Below, piece after piece: positions 16,636 to 26,649 of a DNA stretch of 64,000 nucleotides. How positions within the stretch are numbered: the first letter of the stretch is position 1; each line of letters begins with the position of its first letter. The notes below the pieces were generated by a model that saw only the letters and a list, made by a program, of their open reading frames with translations, was not told the DNA's origin and searched no databases. The position numbers and the translations under genes were made by a program. Source of the stretch: Chitinophagaceae bacterium (GTDB lineage: Bacteria > Bacteroidota > Bacteroidia > Chitinophagales > Chitinophagaceae); contig JAHBTL010000018.1 of assembly GCA_019638615.1 (NCBI GenBank), positions 61,345 through 125,344 on the forward strand, in the 5' to 3' direction.

Positions 16636-17049
16636 ATGATCAAATTACAAGTAATCGGGAATTTAGGTAAGGATTGTATCACTAACACAGTGAACGGAAA
16701 ATCAGTTATCAATTTCAGCGTGGCGCATACGGAAAAATTCCGGGATGCATCGGGCCAACAAAAAGAAAAAACAACATGGGTGGAATGTGCCTACTGGACT
16801 GACAGAACAGGCATTGCCCCTTACCTGAAAAAAGGCACCCAGGTATATGCTGAAGGTGCTCCGGAAGTAAGAACATTCACCAGGAACGACGGCACATCCG
16901 GTGCATCGCTCACAATGAGAGTGTTCAGCGTGCAGTTGCTGGGCAACGCAGGGCGCGGGGACTCAGCGCCGAATACCGGCACGTATACGCAGGAAAGCGG
17001 GTCGCCGGTGAGTGCCGGGGAAGTAGCATCAGACGATCTTCCTTTTTGA
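16636..17049 (+). CDS. ssb: Single-stranded DNA-binding protein
   Basis: A 137-residue SSB with an OB fold (MIKLQVIGNLGKDCITNTVNGKSVINFSVAHTE, TTWVECAYW, PYLKKGTQVYAEG) and a short acidic tail ending DDLPF, the tip that docks partner proteins. It protects single-stranded DNA and recruits repair enzymes. It stands alone with its own terminator, which suggests a secondary SSB rather than the one next to core replication genes; that is inference. Confidence 0.93.
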   Translation: MIKLQVIGNLGKDCITNTVNGKSVINFSVAHTEKFRDASGQQKEKTTWVECAYWTDRTGIAPYLKKGTQVYAEGAPEVRTFTRNDGTSGASLTMRVFSVQLLGNAGRGDSAPNTGTYTQESGSPVSAGEVASDDLPF

Positions 17050-17077
17050 TGTAAAATGATTGCCATTGCCAGGCAGG

Positions 17078-17111
17078 AGCGTAATTGCATAAAAGCGATT
17101 ACGCTTTTTTT
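17078..17111 (+). terminator. Rho-independent terminator of ssb
   Basis: AGCGTAAT (17078-17085) pairs with ATTACGCT (17098-17105), followed by TTTTTT. Confidence 0.82.
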
Positions 17112-17120
17112 ATGCTCTTT

Positions 17121-19085
17121 TTAACCGGGGGGAAGGATCTTCTTTAAGACGTCTTCTTTTATTTTTACCGGGTATTTCTTCTTCAACGTTTTTACCCAAT
17201 TCTGCTCAAGCAAATGCTGGTAATCGTTTATCACGAGCCCTTTTGCTTCTTCAAAGCTTTTTTGCGACGCATCATTGTGCTTGCCCAGCACATAAATAAG
17301 ATTGACCGAACCATCTCCCGTATCGTTTGCCATTTCCGCCAACTGCCCCACAGGAGTATTAGCCTCGTACCCCGGCAACTGATTGATTTCAAACCTTGCA
17401 GAATCGGCTATTATTTTTCCGGCAGATGCTTCCGAAGCAGTTCTCCAGCCTTTTAAATAAGTTTCAGGCATCTTTTTTATTTCTTCGGCAATGCTTTTAT
17501 CCATCACCGTAAAAAATATTGCATTTACGCTGGGCCCCCAGGTATAGCTGGCTTTGTTATTCTCATATTGCTTTTTTAACCCTGCCTGGTCTTCTGCTCC
17601 TTTATTCCATACCTGTTTCTCCATTATTTCAAACAGCTGATTTCCTTCAGAAAATTCAGTCAATTGATTTCGGAAATCCGCATTATAATCTTCCAGGTGA
17701 TCCTGATAATATATTCTTGCAGTTGCAGTGACATACTGCCGCAAAATTTTTTCATACGGTAGCTTGCTGCCCTGCCTGTAATTACTCTTTATAGACTGAA
17801 CATACACCCACCAGTCTTCCAGCTTTTTATGGTCTTTTCCAATAATAAAAACAATTGTTTCAGGAGCGGCATGTTCAGCGGGAATATAATTCCCGTTTGT
17901 TAATAAACTATCTGTTACCCGCCATAGCAGATCCTTACTTTTAAATACAAACCTGTATTGCAATTGTTCCAGTATCTTCTGATCCTGCTTTTCTTTGGCC
18001 AATTCCATGCGGGTATCCTGGAGTACATTGTTTTTAAATAAGACGAGCGCCTCGTTCGTATCTGCAACGGGTGGTATATGAGCCAGCCTTTTTACAATGT
18101 GTATTCCATACCCGGTTTCAAACGGCAAGGTATAATCTCCGTCGTTTTCAAGCTTAACAACGGCAGATTCAAACAGGAGATCATATTTCCCAATGCTGAA
18201 ATCGGGATTCAATGCTCCGCCGGCTGAAGTAACATTACGACCAGTATTGAATTGCTTCGCCAGTGCCTCAAAAGAAGTTCTCTGCTGCAAAGCTCTGTAA
18301 ATAGAATCGGCTCTCGCTTTTAACACCTGTTTTTCCCCCGCTGTAATACCCGGCGCGTACGAAAGCAGGATCTGGGCGGCTTTCATTCTTCCAAAGGCAG
18401 GCCGCTCATCTGTTTTCATCAGTATATGATAGCCTGCATTGCTTTTATATGGTGGTGAAAATTTCCCTTTGTTCAATTGGTATGCGATATTTTCGAGCGA
18501 ATAGGGCAACGTAAATACAGTGATGTAGCCAATGTCTCCTTTATTATTTTTTACCGAAGGATCAAGGGAATATTTTTGGGCGACCGATCCAAAATCCGCT
18601 CCGTCCAGCAGTTCATTATATGCCCTGGTAATATTTGTATATGCATTTACTGTATCCCCTGGCTCCAACGAAAAAAAGGTATCAGGGCCATTCACATAAT
18701 CAGGATGGAATGGAATAAAAATATGTGACACCCGTATATCACGCAGGCTTCGGTTAAACGCCTCCCTGCACAAAGCCTGTACTGCGCTATCGTCTGAAAG
18801 ATAGCTTTCTTCTATCTGTCTGCGGAAATTGAGCAATTCGGCCCTTTGGTTAGCAGAAGTATCTAACCTCCTGTCCTTGGCAGCCTGTACTTTCAACTTA
18901 AACGATATGTAAAGGTCAAGATAATCACGCATGGCTTGTTGTGAATGTTCCCCGGGGCTGTTCTTATAAAATGCGTGCAGAAATTCCTCCTGGCTTACAG
19001 CATGTTTGCCGTATGTAAAAAGTGTTTGTGCAGAAAGAGCTTTTCCGCCCAACAAAAAACAACCTATGATAATAAGCTTTTTCAT
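17121..19085 (-). CDS. Periplasmic parvulin-type peptidyl-prolyl isomerase (SurA/PpiD-like)
   Basis: A 654-residue exported foldase. The ATG at 19083-19085 gives a clear signal peptide (MKKLIIIGCFLLGGKALSAQ). Two rotamase domains follow: the first around residues 100-225 (IRVSHIFIP, SLDPSVKNNKGDIGYI, YKSNAGYHILMKTDERP), the second around 235-340 (AAQILLSYAP, FNTGRNVTSAGGALN, FETGYGIHIVKR). The C-terminal half is helical and family-specific. It likely helps outer-membrane proteins fold. It lies 104 bp after the thioredoxin-like gene on the same strand, so the two may form an envelope-folding operon. Confidence 0.9.
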   Translation of the reverse strand: MKKLIIIGCFLLGGKALSAQTLFTYGKHAVSQEEFLHAFYKNSPGEHSQQAMRDYLDLYISFKLKVQAAKDRRLDTSANQRAELLNFRRQIEESYLSDDSAVQALCREAFNRSLRDIRVSHIFIPFHPDYVNGPDTFFSLEPGDTVNAYTNITRAYNELLDGADFGSVAQKYSLDPSVKNNKGDIGYITVFTLPYSLENIAYQLNKGKFSPPYKSNAGYHILMKTDERPAFGRMKAAQILLSYAPGITAGEKQVLKARADSIYRALQQRTSFEALAKQFNTGRNVTSAGGALNPDFSIGKYDLLFESAVVKLENDGDYTLPFETGYGIHIVKRLAHIPPVADTNEALVLFKNNVLQDTRMELAKEKQDQKILEQLQYRFVFKSKDLLWRVTDSLLTNGNYIPAEHAAPETIVFIIGKDHKKLEDWWVYVQSIKSNYRQGSKLPYEKILRQYVTATARIYYQDHLEDYNADFRNQLTEFSEGNQLFEIMEKQVWNKGAEDQAGLKKQYENNKASYTWGPSVNAIFFTVMDKSIAEEIKKMPETYLKGWRTASEASAGKIIADSARFEINQLPGYEANTPVGQLAEMANDTGDGSVNLIYVLGKHNDASQKSFEEAKGLVINDYQHLLEQNWVKTLKKKYPVKIKEDVLKKILPPG

Positions 19086-19189
19086 AACAGTTAAAAGACG
19101 ATAATAGTTACAGGTATATATTGCAGGGCCAGGCATAACGGAATGCAAACAAATGCAACCGGGCTGCCGGTACAATTCAAAATACAGGG

Positions 19190-20620
19190 CTACTTTTTCA
19201 TCTTCACCTGCAGCAAATCGTCCATTTGTTCGTGATTCAGCTTTTTTGCCACGATATTTTTATCCTTATCAAGCAAATACAAAACCGGGGTTTGATATAC
19301 ATCAAACAACTGCTTATAACTGGGTTTGCCTGCGGCATATTCCGCGTCTTTTACCTCGGGCAACTGGTACACATGGATCCAGTCTTTCAGGTGATGCTCG
19401 CGAATGAACTTCAACCAGGCTTCTTTTCCCCCATCGGTCATCACGCCATATATTTTTACTCCCTGCTGTTTCCATTTATGCTGGAAAAGAGAGTCCAGCT
19501 TTGGCACTTCAACCTGGCAATGCCCGCAGGTGGGATCCCAGAAGCAAACTACCGTGTAGGGAGCATTTACACTGTACAATGTTCTTGACTTACCCGATGT
19601 ATCCACCATATCCATATTGGCGGCTTTTTCACCAATCAGGTTGGCCATTACACTATATGCCCTGTCGAAAACGACTTTTTTATATTTCTCATTCAGCCAG
19701 TAATCTGCCTTACCGGGCGCATAATATCGCTCAAATAAATTCACAAATACCGCGTCCTGACCCATATAAGCCGGGTTAATGTATTTTTCGGTAAGGGTGG
19801 AAAGAATGACTTTAAACATTTCTTTATTCGGCTGCGCGGCATCAATTATTTTATTGGCAGCCTTGCTTAAGGTATCAGGATGCTGCATAAGGACGGAATT
19901 AAAATAACGCTGCAATTTGGGTTCAAATACTGGTGTTCGTGCCAGCCTTTCATCTGCAAATGATACTCCATCCCAATAATGCTGTTTATAATATTGATAA
20001 GCAAAAGAAGAATCATATTTACCCCCGGGGTGTTTCGATGCATCGGGCACTTTGGGTTCCTGCAATACATTGAAAATAGCGCTGAGCAAATGAGCGGGAT
20101 GATCTTTTGTAAACTGCTCACGATATTGCTGCATTTCGCTGTTCAGCTTTGTTATCTGCGATTTGATCCTTGCAGAATCCGGATCCGAAGGATTATCTTT
20201 TAATTGTTTTTGCAATGCAAACATCGCTTTCCCTTTTTCCTGGGCGAGCTTTTGGTATGCCTGGAAAAGATCATTATCAGGGGAGCCGGTGAATTTGGTT
20301 TTACCAATAATATCGCTGGTATCGGCGCTTACCGAAAAAAACTGCTGTTGATCGATCAGCATTTCAAACCAGCCGTTCTTTTGCGGAAAGATTACCATAT
20401 ACACGCCACCCATCAGCTTTTCCTTACCGGAAAAAACAACTTCGCTTTTACTGTCAATGGCTGCAGAATCTACAATATATTGCTTGGGTCCGAAATGATG
20501 CCCCAGATACAGGAACCCGCTGGTATATGGTTTAAGCGTTACTTTGATCTGGTACCCGTTCTGGGCAAACGAAGAAAAACAAAACAGAAAAGAGAACAGC
20601 AATAGTATATGTGTCTTCAT
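19190..20620 (-). CDS. TlpA-like thiol:disulfide oxidoreductase with DUF4369/DUF5106-type regions
   Basis: A 476-residue exported protein. A signal peptide (MKTHILLLFSFLFCFSSFAQ) is followed by a DUF4369-like beta domain (about 22-115), a helical DUF5106-like middle (about 120-320) and a C-terminal thioredoxin fold (about 335-476). The redox pair is Cys365/Cys368 in WDPTCGHCQVEVPKL, and the cis-Pro segment is QTPVLYLLD. In Bacteroidota such proteins act as periplasmic reductases or disulfide partners. The CGHC pair suggests a more oxidising potential than classic CGPC; that is inference. Confidence 0.9.
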   Translation of the reverse strand: MKTHILLLFSFLFCFSSFAQNGYQIKVTLKPYTSGFLYLGHHFGPKQYIVDSAAIDSKSEVVFSGKEKLMGGVYMVIFPQKNGWFEMLIDQQQFFSVSADTSDIIGKTKFTGSPDNDLFQAYQKLAQEKGKAMFALQKQLKDNPSDPDSARIKSQITKLNSEMQQYREQFTKDHPAHLLSAIFNVLQEPKVPDASKHPGGKYDSSFAYQYYKQHYWDGVSFADERLARTPVFEPKLQRYFNSVLMQHPDTLSKAANKIIDAAQPNKEMFKVILSTLTEKYINPAYMGQDAVFVNLFERYYAPGKADYWLNEKYKKVVFDRAYSVMANLIGEKAANMDMVDTSGKSRTLYSVNAPYTVVCFWDPTCGHCQVEVPKLDSLFQHKWKQQGVKIYGVMTDGGKEAWLKFIREHHLKDWIHVYQLPEVKDAEYAAGKPSYKQLFDVYQTPVLYLLDKDKNIVAKKLNHEQMDDLLQVKMKK

Positions 20621-20727
20621 GTTGTATAAAGCCTTGCCACAAATCTATTTAAAAAGCATGTTGATTTACAGCAATTAACGTACTATTTGGAATTTTGTTG
20701 GATGGTGCCTGTAAATAATATGTTATT

Positions 20728-20883
20728 CAATGTCGTTTCCTTAAGGGGCTGACCAAAAAGGTAAATAAAGGCGCTGAGAATCGCATAAACGACTATTAGT
20801 CTCCATCACCTACCCGAATAAATTATTTATTTAGTAACCTTTTTGGTCACTCCCTACACAGAAACGTTAAGGAAACGACATTA
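20728..20883. mobile_element. Non-autonomous element (MITE), copy A, with 10-bp target duplication
   Basis: A 156-bp element bounded by CAATGTCGTTTCCTTAA at the left and its inverse at the right (TTAAGGAAACGACATT, 20867-20882). It is flanked by perfect direct repeats ATATGTTATT at 20718-20727 and 20884-20893. Inside, TGACCAAAAAGGT and ACCTTTTTGGTCA form a second inverted pair. No protein is encoded. Copy B is at 28371-28474. Confidence 0.85.
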
Positions 20884-21025
20884 ATATGTTATTACCGGAA
20901 ATGCTTACATTTTAATGACCGGTAAAACAGAGTATCCGGCAGTTTTTGATTACTCTATCCGGTTTAACTCACGTTAATTTTATATCATTGTACTATCCTT
21001 TTGTACCTGAACCACAAATAATTCT

Positions 21026-23455
21026 ATGAGATCGAAGCTTCTGTCAGCAATCTTTGCATTCTTCTTTTTAAAGGGAATTACCTATTCACAAACCATTGAT
21101 CTTTCTAAAGCCATCATTTGGGCAGACGATGCAAAAAATATTTCTCTTGCCAAACCGGTGCAGGTATTGAAGGAAGAAGTAGAGAAAAGAACTACGATAG
21201 AACTGGGATCTTCCTCTAAAATACCGGAGGAAGAACAATCTGCTATTTACCTCCTGACGTCGGGCAGGGAATCAAAACTACCCAAAGGTATACGGGCTTT
21301 GGTAAGCGCTATGCCTGAACCGGGAAATGAAGGCTACAGGCTGCTCGTTATTAAAGAAAAGGCATCGGTGATCATTGTTGGAAAAGATGTCCGAAGCGTA
21401 TTGTTTGGCATTGGAAAGCTATTGAGAAAATCGTTTATGCGCGAGGATGCATTTCTTGTACCCGACAATGTATCGCTTGTAAGTACGCCTAAATATCCTG
21501 TCAGGGGACATCAGCTTGGCTACCGCCCCAAAACCAATTCATACGACGCTTTTTCCGTTCAGCAGTTTGACCAGTATATAAGAGAGCTGGCATTGTTTGG
21601 CGCCAACAGCATTGAAATAATGCCACCACGTACCGACGACGACGATACCAGCGTACACATGAAACTATCATCCTTCAAAATGATGGTAGAACAATCGCGT
21701 ATTTGCAAAAGCTATAACCTCGATGTGTGGATGTGGTACCCGAATATGGGAGAAGATTATACCATCCGTGAAACCCAGCGGAAAGAAATGGCAGAACGGG
21801 TGGAAGTGTTTGCCGCACTGCCTAAGCTCGATCACTTGTTTGTTCCCGGCGGCGACCCCGGTGATGTGGAGCCGGATGTATTGTTCAAATGGCTGAATAC
21901 CGTATCGATCGCTTTAAGGCAGTATCACCCCAACGCAAAAATATGGGTATCGCCGCAGGTATTCCGTCCCACGCAAAAATGGTTCGACGATTTTTTCCGT
22001 CATGTGAACAGCGGCAGCTATCCCTGGTTCGGCGGAGTAGTGTTTGGCCCCTGGGTAAAAATACCGATAGCGGAGCTGCGCAAACTGGTAAAACCCGAAA
22101 TTCCCATCAGGAGATATCCTGATATCACGCATAGCCTTAGCTGTCAGTACCCTCTTCCCGACTGGGATCTTGCCTATGCCATGACCTTAGGGCGGGAATG
22201 CATTAATCCGCGCCCGGAAGATGAAAAGCATATACACAATGTATTTGCACCCTATGCATCGGGCAGCATCAGCTATTCGGAAGGTACCAATGATGATGTA
22301 AACAAATTTGTCTGGAGCGACCAGGACTGGGATCCCAATACGCCTGTAATAGAAACGATGCGTGATTATGCACGATTGTTTATGGGAACGGATATAGCCG
22401 AAGCTGCGACAAGAGGCATTATGATGCTGGAAAATAACATCAGGGGAGCCTTGCTTACCAACACAACGGTTGATGAAACACTGCTGCACTGGCAACGGCT
22501 TGAGCAAAACGCGACGCCTGAGCTGAAAAAAAACTTCCGGTTCCAGATGTGCGTGTTGCGGGCTTATTACGACGCGTACATAAAACAAAGGCTGATTTAC
22601 GAAACTGCGCAGGAAGCGCAGGCAAAGGATATATTACAAAGCGCAACCCCCGAAAATGCGCAATTGGCCGTACTGAAAGCCAAAATCATACTGGAAAAAG
22701 CCCTAACCGAACCGGTTGCAACCGCCCTGAAGGAAAAATGTTTTGTGCTGGCTGATTCACTTTTCAGCAGCATAGGCGCGCAGCTTACCATTGAGAAACA
22801 CGGCGCGATGCCGGGAAGGGGAAATTTTATTGACAATATTGATATCCCTTTAAATGACGCGGTATGGTTGAACGATCAACTGAATGCGTTTGAAAAAATT
22901 TCGGACGAGCGAGCGTGTTATAATAAAATACAGGAATTATTACATCGCACCGACCCGGGCCCCGGTGGGTTTTACGATCACTTTGGCAACCCGCGCAGTA
23001 AGCACAGGATCGTTTCCGATAAAACCTGGGCAGAAGATCCCGGCAGCCTGCAATCTCCCCGGATTAGTTTCGGAGTGGGCATTATTGGTGAAGAATGGGT
23101 GCATGAAGTAAGATCGCAAGGCTTTTCGGGGCAGGCTACTCCCGGTGCGTGGATGAGCCAGATCAATACGTTATACGATACTCCTTTAAAGATTAAGTAT
23201 ACCGACCTCGACACTACCGCCGGCTATAAAATGCGCATTACCTATACGGGCAGGTTCCGCTCCAAATTAAGACTGGTTGCCAACAATGATATTGTGATCC
23301 ACGATTTTATAGAAACAGGTACAAAGCCGGTTTATGAGTTTGATATTCCCCGGTCGGCCACCTCCTCCGGTACGGTAACCTTTAGCTGGACCTGCGGCGA
23401 AGGGCAGAGAGGATCGCAGGTTTGTGAAATATGGCTGATGAGGAAACAGGAGTAG
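21026..23455 (+). CDS. Putative exported glycoside hydrolase, family not assigned
   Basis: An 809-residue secreted protein with signal peptide MRSKLLSAIFAFFFLKGITYSQ. The N-terminal 130 residues look like the small alpha/beta domain that precedes catalytic barrels in GH20, GH67 and GH84 enzymes (YRLLVIKEKASVIIVGKDVRSVLFGIGKLLR). A TIM-barrel-like region follows (PVRGHQLGYRPKTNSYDAF, FGANSIEIMPPRTDDDD, YNLDVWMWYPNMG, LFVPGGDPGDVEP). The C-terminal 150 residues resemble a beta-sandwich. Acidic residues in the DDDD and GGDPGD segments could be catalytic. Substrate unknown; the converging sialidase-like and sugar oxidoreductase genes suggest glycan degradation. Confidence 0.65.
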   Translation: MRSKLLSAIFAFFFLKGITYSQTIDLSKAIIWADDAKNISLAKPVQVLKEEVEKRTTIELGSSSKIPEEEQSAIYLLTSGRESKLPKGIRALVSAMPEPGNEGYRLLVIKEKASVIIVGKDVRSVLFGIGKLLRKSFMREDAFLVPDNVSLVSTPKYPVRGHQLGYRPKTNSYDAFSVQQFDQYIRELALFGANSIEIMPPRTDDDDTSVHMKLSSFKMMVEQSRICKSYNLDVWMWYPNMGEDYTIRETQRKEMAERVEVFAALPKLDHLFVPGGDPGDVEPDVLFKWLNTVSIALRQYHPNAKIWVSPQVFRPTQKWFDDFFRHVNSGSYPWFGGVVFGPWVKIPIAELRKLVKPEIPIRRYPDITHSLSCQYPLPDWDLAYAMTLGRECINPRPEDEKHIHNVFAPYASGSISYSEGTNDDVNKFVWSDQDWDPNTPVIETMRDYARLFMGTDIAEAATRGIMMLENNIRGALLTNTTVDETLLHWQRLEQNATPELKKNFRFQMCVLRAYYDAYIKQRLIYETAQEAQAKDILQSATPENAQLAVLKAKIILEKALTEPVATALKEKCFVLADSLFSSIGAQLTIEKHGAMPGRGNFIDNIDIPLNDAVWLNDQLNAFEKISDERACYNKIQELLHRTDPGPGGFYDHFGNPRSKHRIVSDKTWAEDPGSLQSPRISFGVGIIGEEWVHEVRSQGFSGQATPGAWMSQINTLYDTPLKIKYTDLDTTAGYKMRITYTGRFRSKLRLVANNDIVIHDFIETGTKPVYEFDIPRSATSSGTVTFSWTCGEGQRGSQVCEIWLMRKQE

Positions 23456-23527
23456 AAAATTATATTACTATGAAAATGCAGGTACAGGCTTAGTAAACTA
23501 CTATCGCTCCCGATGCATTTCCCTGAA

Positions 23528-24511
23528 TTACCGCTTAACAATTTCGTCCATTATCCGGTTTGCCCGTGCACCGGTCTCGCCTGTGCTGGGGCATTTTCCT
23601 TCTCCTCTCAGTTCTTTCACAATGGTTTCCAGCAGCGGTTGCTGCACATGTGGCGGATAGGGTACATCATATTGCTGAACGCCTTCAGCAGTTTCTACTT
23701 TTATGAGGCTGCTTTCAAAAAAAGAAAATGTGATCTTTCCTTTTGAGCCTGTCAACTGCGACTGATCAATGCGTTGCGCTTTATTAATCGTATAACACCA
23801 GCTTCCGTTGCCCAGTATACCGTTCTCAAACTCAAAGTTGGCTACTACAATATCATCGGCAGGATACAAGCCTTCCTGGTTGCGTGCAATACCCCGGGCA
23901 TATTTTATTTTGCCCAAAGCATACTCCAGGAAATCAAACTGGTGAGACGCCAGGTCGTGAAAATGCCCGCCACCTGATATTTCCGGGAACACTCTCCACC
24001 GCGGCTTTGGGTTTTCGCCCACTTCTTCATCGTAAGGCTGCCAATGGAGTAAAATATTTACAAGACGGATATCTCCTATCACTCCTGAATCAATCAGCGC
24101 TTTCAATTGTATAAAATAGGGTAGTGTTCGCCGGTAGTAGGCAACAAATACAGGTACGCCGGCCTCGTGTCCTAACCGGTTGATCTCCTCACATTCCGCA
24201 AAATTCCTGGCCATAGGTTTTTCAATGTATACAGCCTTACCTGCTTTGATAGCTTTAGCGGCATATTCCAAATGCACATCAGGCGGAGTGGCAATATAAA
24301 CCGCATTCACCTCATCGTCGGCTATTAACTCATCCACATCGGTATACCAGCGTGGCACTTTATGCCTTTGGGCATAATCCTCGGCTTTTTCCTTGTTGCG
24401 CGCCATTACCGCTACCAGCGAAGCATGTTGTATTTTATTAATAGCAGGGGCGCCGCTTTTCTTTTCGGTAACATTGCCGCATCCTATCATCCCCCATTTT
24501 ATTTCGTGCAT
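23528..24511 (-). CDS. Gfo/Idh/MocA family oxidoreductase
   Basis: A 327-residue NAD(P)-dependent sugar or polyol dehydrogenase type. The N-terminal Rossmann motif GMIGCGNVTEKKSGAP, VYIATPPDVHLEYA and the catalytic-Lys motif YIEKPMARNFAE are present. GGGHFHDLASHQFDFLEYALG in the C-terminal domain carries the conserved His/Asp positions. I start at the ATG at 24509-24511, directly before the Rossmann strand; the open frame runs 63 codons further but that part reads as non-coding. It follows the aldolase gene by 79 bp in a likely catabolic operon. Confidence 0.92.
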   Translation of the reverse strand: MHEIKWGMIGCGNVTEKKSGAPAINKIQHASLVAVMARNKEKAEDYAQRHKVPRWYTDVDELIADDEVNAVYIATPPDVHLEYAAKAIKAGKAVYIEKPMARNFAECEEINRLGHEAGVPVFVAYYRRTLPYFIQLKALIDSGVIGDIRLVNILLHWQPYDEEVGENPKPRWRVFPEISGGGHFHDLASHQFDFLEYALGKIKYARGIARNQEGLYPADDIVVANFEFENGILGNGSWCYTINKAQRIDQSQLTGSKGKITFSFFESSLIKVETAEGVQQYDVPYPPHVQQPLLETIVKELRGEGKCPSTGETGARANRIMDEIVKR

Positions 24512-24590
24512 ATAAGTATGTAATTGTGAAAAGTTAAAGATGAAAAAACAATCCTTGTCAGCAAGGCATAACCTGCCGGGAAGGAAGGTA

Positions 24591-25400
24591 CTATACCACA
24601 GGTACTTCTTCCTGAACCGTGTTATCACCCGGGGTAATATCTCCCACAGCTTCTTTAATAATGCGCATATCAGCCTGTAACTTCTGACTAAACAACGCAA
24701 TATCTGAGCTATGCACTATTATATTTACCCCTTCCTTTATCCATCGCAATTGTCTTTGCGACTCCAGTGAAAAGTGAATACCGATGGAAAGCCCCATTTT
24801 TCTCGTTGTCCGAATAATATAGGCAGCCGCTTTTTCAAATTCAGGATGATCGTATTGCTCGGGTATACCCAGGCTGATAGAAAGATCATGCGGGCCGATG
24901 AACACAGCATCCAGTCCGGGAACACTCAAAAGTTCCTCCAGCTTTTCCATAGCAGGTACGCTTTCAATATTCGCTATCGCTATATTCCCTTTATTGTAAT
25001 GCTGCAGGTATTGCTTCATTTCGCTACTCAGCTCCTTCTCGCCTTTTAATACCTGCTGCAATATTTCGCCTTTCAGCGGCCGCAGTTTGGTTGCTCCTAC
25101 CAGGTCACGTATTTGCTCCACCGATTCAAGATAGGGCGCTATTACTCCTTTCGCACCGGCGTCAATGGCCTGGCATGCAAGATAAGGATCGGGGGAAGGA
25201 ATGCGTAAGACAGGTGTAATACCATGCGCCTGCACCACCTGGCACATTTTAGCCATTTCATTCCTGTGGATGGCAGTATGTTCCGTATCAATAAAGGCAA
25301 AATCCAAGCCCGACTTTTTAAATACCATCGGCCAACCCGGCGAAACAGAGGTAAGGCAGGTGCCATATACATTTTTTCCCTGCTTTAATTTTTGAAGCAT
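24591..25400 (-). CDS. HpcH/HpaI-type class II aldolase
   Basis: A 269-residue TIM-barrel aldolase of the 2,4-dihydroxyhept-2-enedioate/2-keto-3-deoxy-sugar-acid group, which splits hydroxy-oxo acids to pyruvate plus an aldehyde. Seen: FAFIDTEHTAIHRNEM, TPVLRIPSPDP, the KGVIAPYLES loop, IANIESVPAMEKLEEL with a metal-binding Glu, and DAVFIGPHDLSISLG with the metal-binding Asp. Next to an oxidoreductase and glycan-active proteins, it probably works on a sugar-acid intermediate; the exact substrate cannot be read. Confidence 0.9.
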   Translation of the reverse strand: MLQKLKQGKNVYGTCLTSVSPGWPMVFKKSGLDFAFIDTEHTAIHRNEMAKMCQVVQAHGITPVLRIPSPDPYLACQAIDAGAKGVIAPYLESVEQIRDLVGATKLRPLKGEILQQVLKGEKELSSEMKQYLQHYNKGNIAIANIESVPAMEKLEELLSVPGLDAVFIGPHDLSISLGIPEQYDHPEFEKAAAYIIRTTRKMGLSIGIHFSLESQRQLRWIKEGVNIIVHSSDIALFSQKLQADMRIIKEAVGDITPGDNTVQEEVPVV

Positions 25401-25456
25401 AATTATGTTTTACGATTGTAATATTTGCTGTTTATTCAAACGCCCGCATCCATGGT

Positions 25457-26632
25457 TCATTTTATTTTCCCGGGATCTACCACTACATACCTGATAGACT
25501 TCCTGTTTTTTGAGGCATGATGCGAGTAGGTCATATGCAGCAATCCATCTGCGCCCTGTATAAGAGCCGGATAAGAATAGCCACCCCCGTCTTTAGGATG
25601 ATCTTCTATCGGCACTTTCCATTTCCAGGTTTTGCCTTCATCATCCGACAAAAACAAGCTTAGCCTGTACCTGCCATCGTCTATATCATTTCCTAAAAAA
25701 GCCCATTTGCCATTTTTCAGCACGCAAACTTCCACACTTGCTGTATTCGGTATCCCGGTTTTATAACAAGGCGTCCAGGTTCTACCTTCATCTGCAGATT
25801 CGCTGTACTGTACTCTTGAAGGATCATCGCCACTGTCACGCATATACGCCGCTATAGTGCCATCTTTTTTCTCAGCCAGGGCCGGTTGAATAGGCCCCCT
25901 GCCAACAATAGGCAAGCCCGCCTGCCAGGTTGTACCATCATCATCTGAAACAGCCACCAGCGACAGGTTTAATCCGTCGGAATAAAGCGGTAGCAATATT
26001 TTTCCTTTCGAAGTAATAAGAGGCTTAATTCTTGTCATCCAGCCAATACTTCTTTTGCGTAAATCTTTGCTTGCTTCAATGATCATATCATCGTACGGTG
26101 GCGCATATTCAGCCCAGGCAATGCTCCTTTTGGGCAACTGTTTGAATTTTTTTGCTACTTCATCTGCAAATTCATCGCCGGGTTTCAGCAAAATATTATC
26201 CTGCCATTGCCAAACAGGCGCCCCGGCTTTAAGATAACTGACAGAGGTACGAACACGTAGTATAGAATATTCCCAACGATTGGCCTGAACCGCTATCCAT
26301 ACCAAAAACAATTTGCCGGACTTGTTTAAAAATAATACGGGATTACAGTCGGGTAAACCCGGCGTATCTGCCATTTCAAAAGGTGCACTCCATGTATGTT
26401 CCCCCTTTTTTAAACGGGCACCCATGATCTTTACATCATCTGCCGTTCTTTCACCGCTGCCATAAAACCATGCGGCCAGGTAATCGCCATTGGGCAGCGC
26501 CGCTAAAGTACTGGCATGTACATGTTTTTCCTGGGGTGTAAAAATCAGACCAGAGCTGACCACCGGCGATTGTTGGGCCGTAACAAAAGAAGCACATAAT
26601 AGCAAAATAGCCGGGAGCATTATTCTTTGCAT
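25457..26632 (-). CDS. Exported sialidase-like (BNR repeat) protein
   Basis: A 391-residue secreted protein with signal peptide MQRIMLPAILLLCASFVTAQ. Three Asp-box-like repeats (SDDDGTTW, SADEGRTW, SDDEGKTW) mark a six-bladed propeller of the BNR/sialidase-like superfamily. HVHASTLAALPNGDYLAAWFYGSGE is a family opening. I do not see the classical RIP motif, so true sialidase activity is uncertain; other acidic-sugar hydrolases or lyases share this fold. The start lies only 17 bp after cbpM on the same strand, so read-through from the chaperone genes is possible. Confidence 0.82.
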   Translation of the reverse strand: MQRIMLPAILLLCASFVTAQQSPVVSSGLIFTPQEKHVHASTLAALPNGDYLAAWFYGSGERTADDVKIMGARLKKGEHTWSAPFEMADTPGLPDCNPVLFLNKSGKLFLVWIAVQANRWEYSILRVRTSVSYLKAGAPVWQWQDNILLKPGDEFADEVAKKFKQLPKRSIAWAEYAPPYDDMIIEASKDLRKRSIGWMTRIKPLITSKGKILLPLYSDGLNLSLVAVSDDDGTTWQAGLPIVGRGPIQPALAEKKDGTIAAYMRDSGDDPSRVQYSESADEGRTWTPCYKTGIPNTASVEVCVLKNGKWAFLGNDIDDGRYRLSLFLSDDEGKTWKWKVPIEDHPKDGGGYSYPALIQGADGLLHMTYSHHASKNRKSIRYVVVDPGKIK

Positions 26633-26649
26633 CGTACAATTGATTGTAA

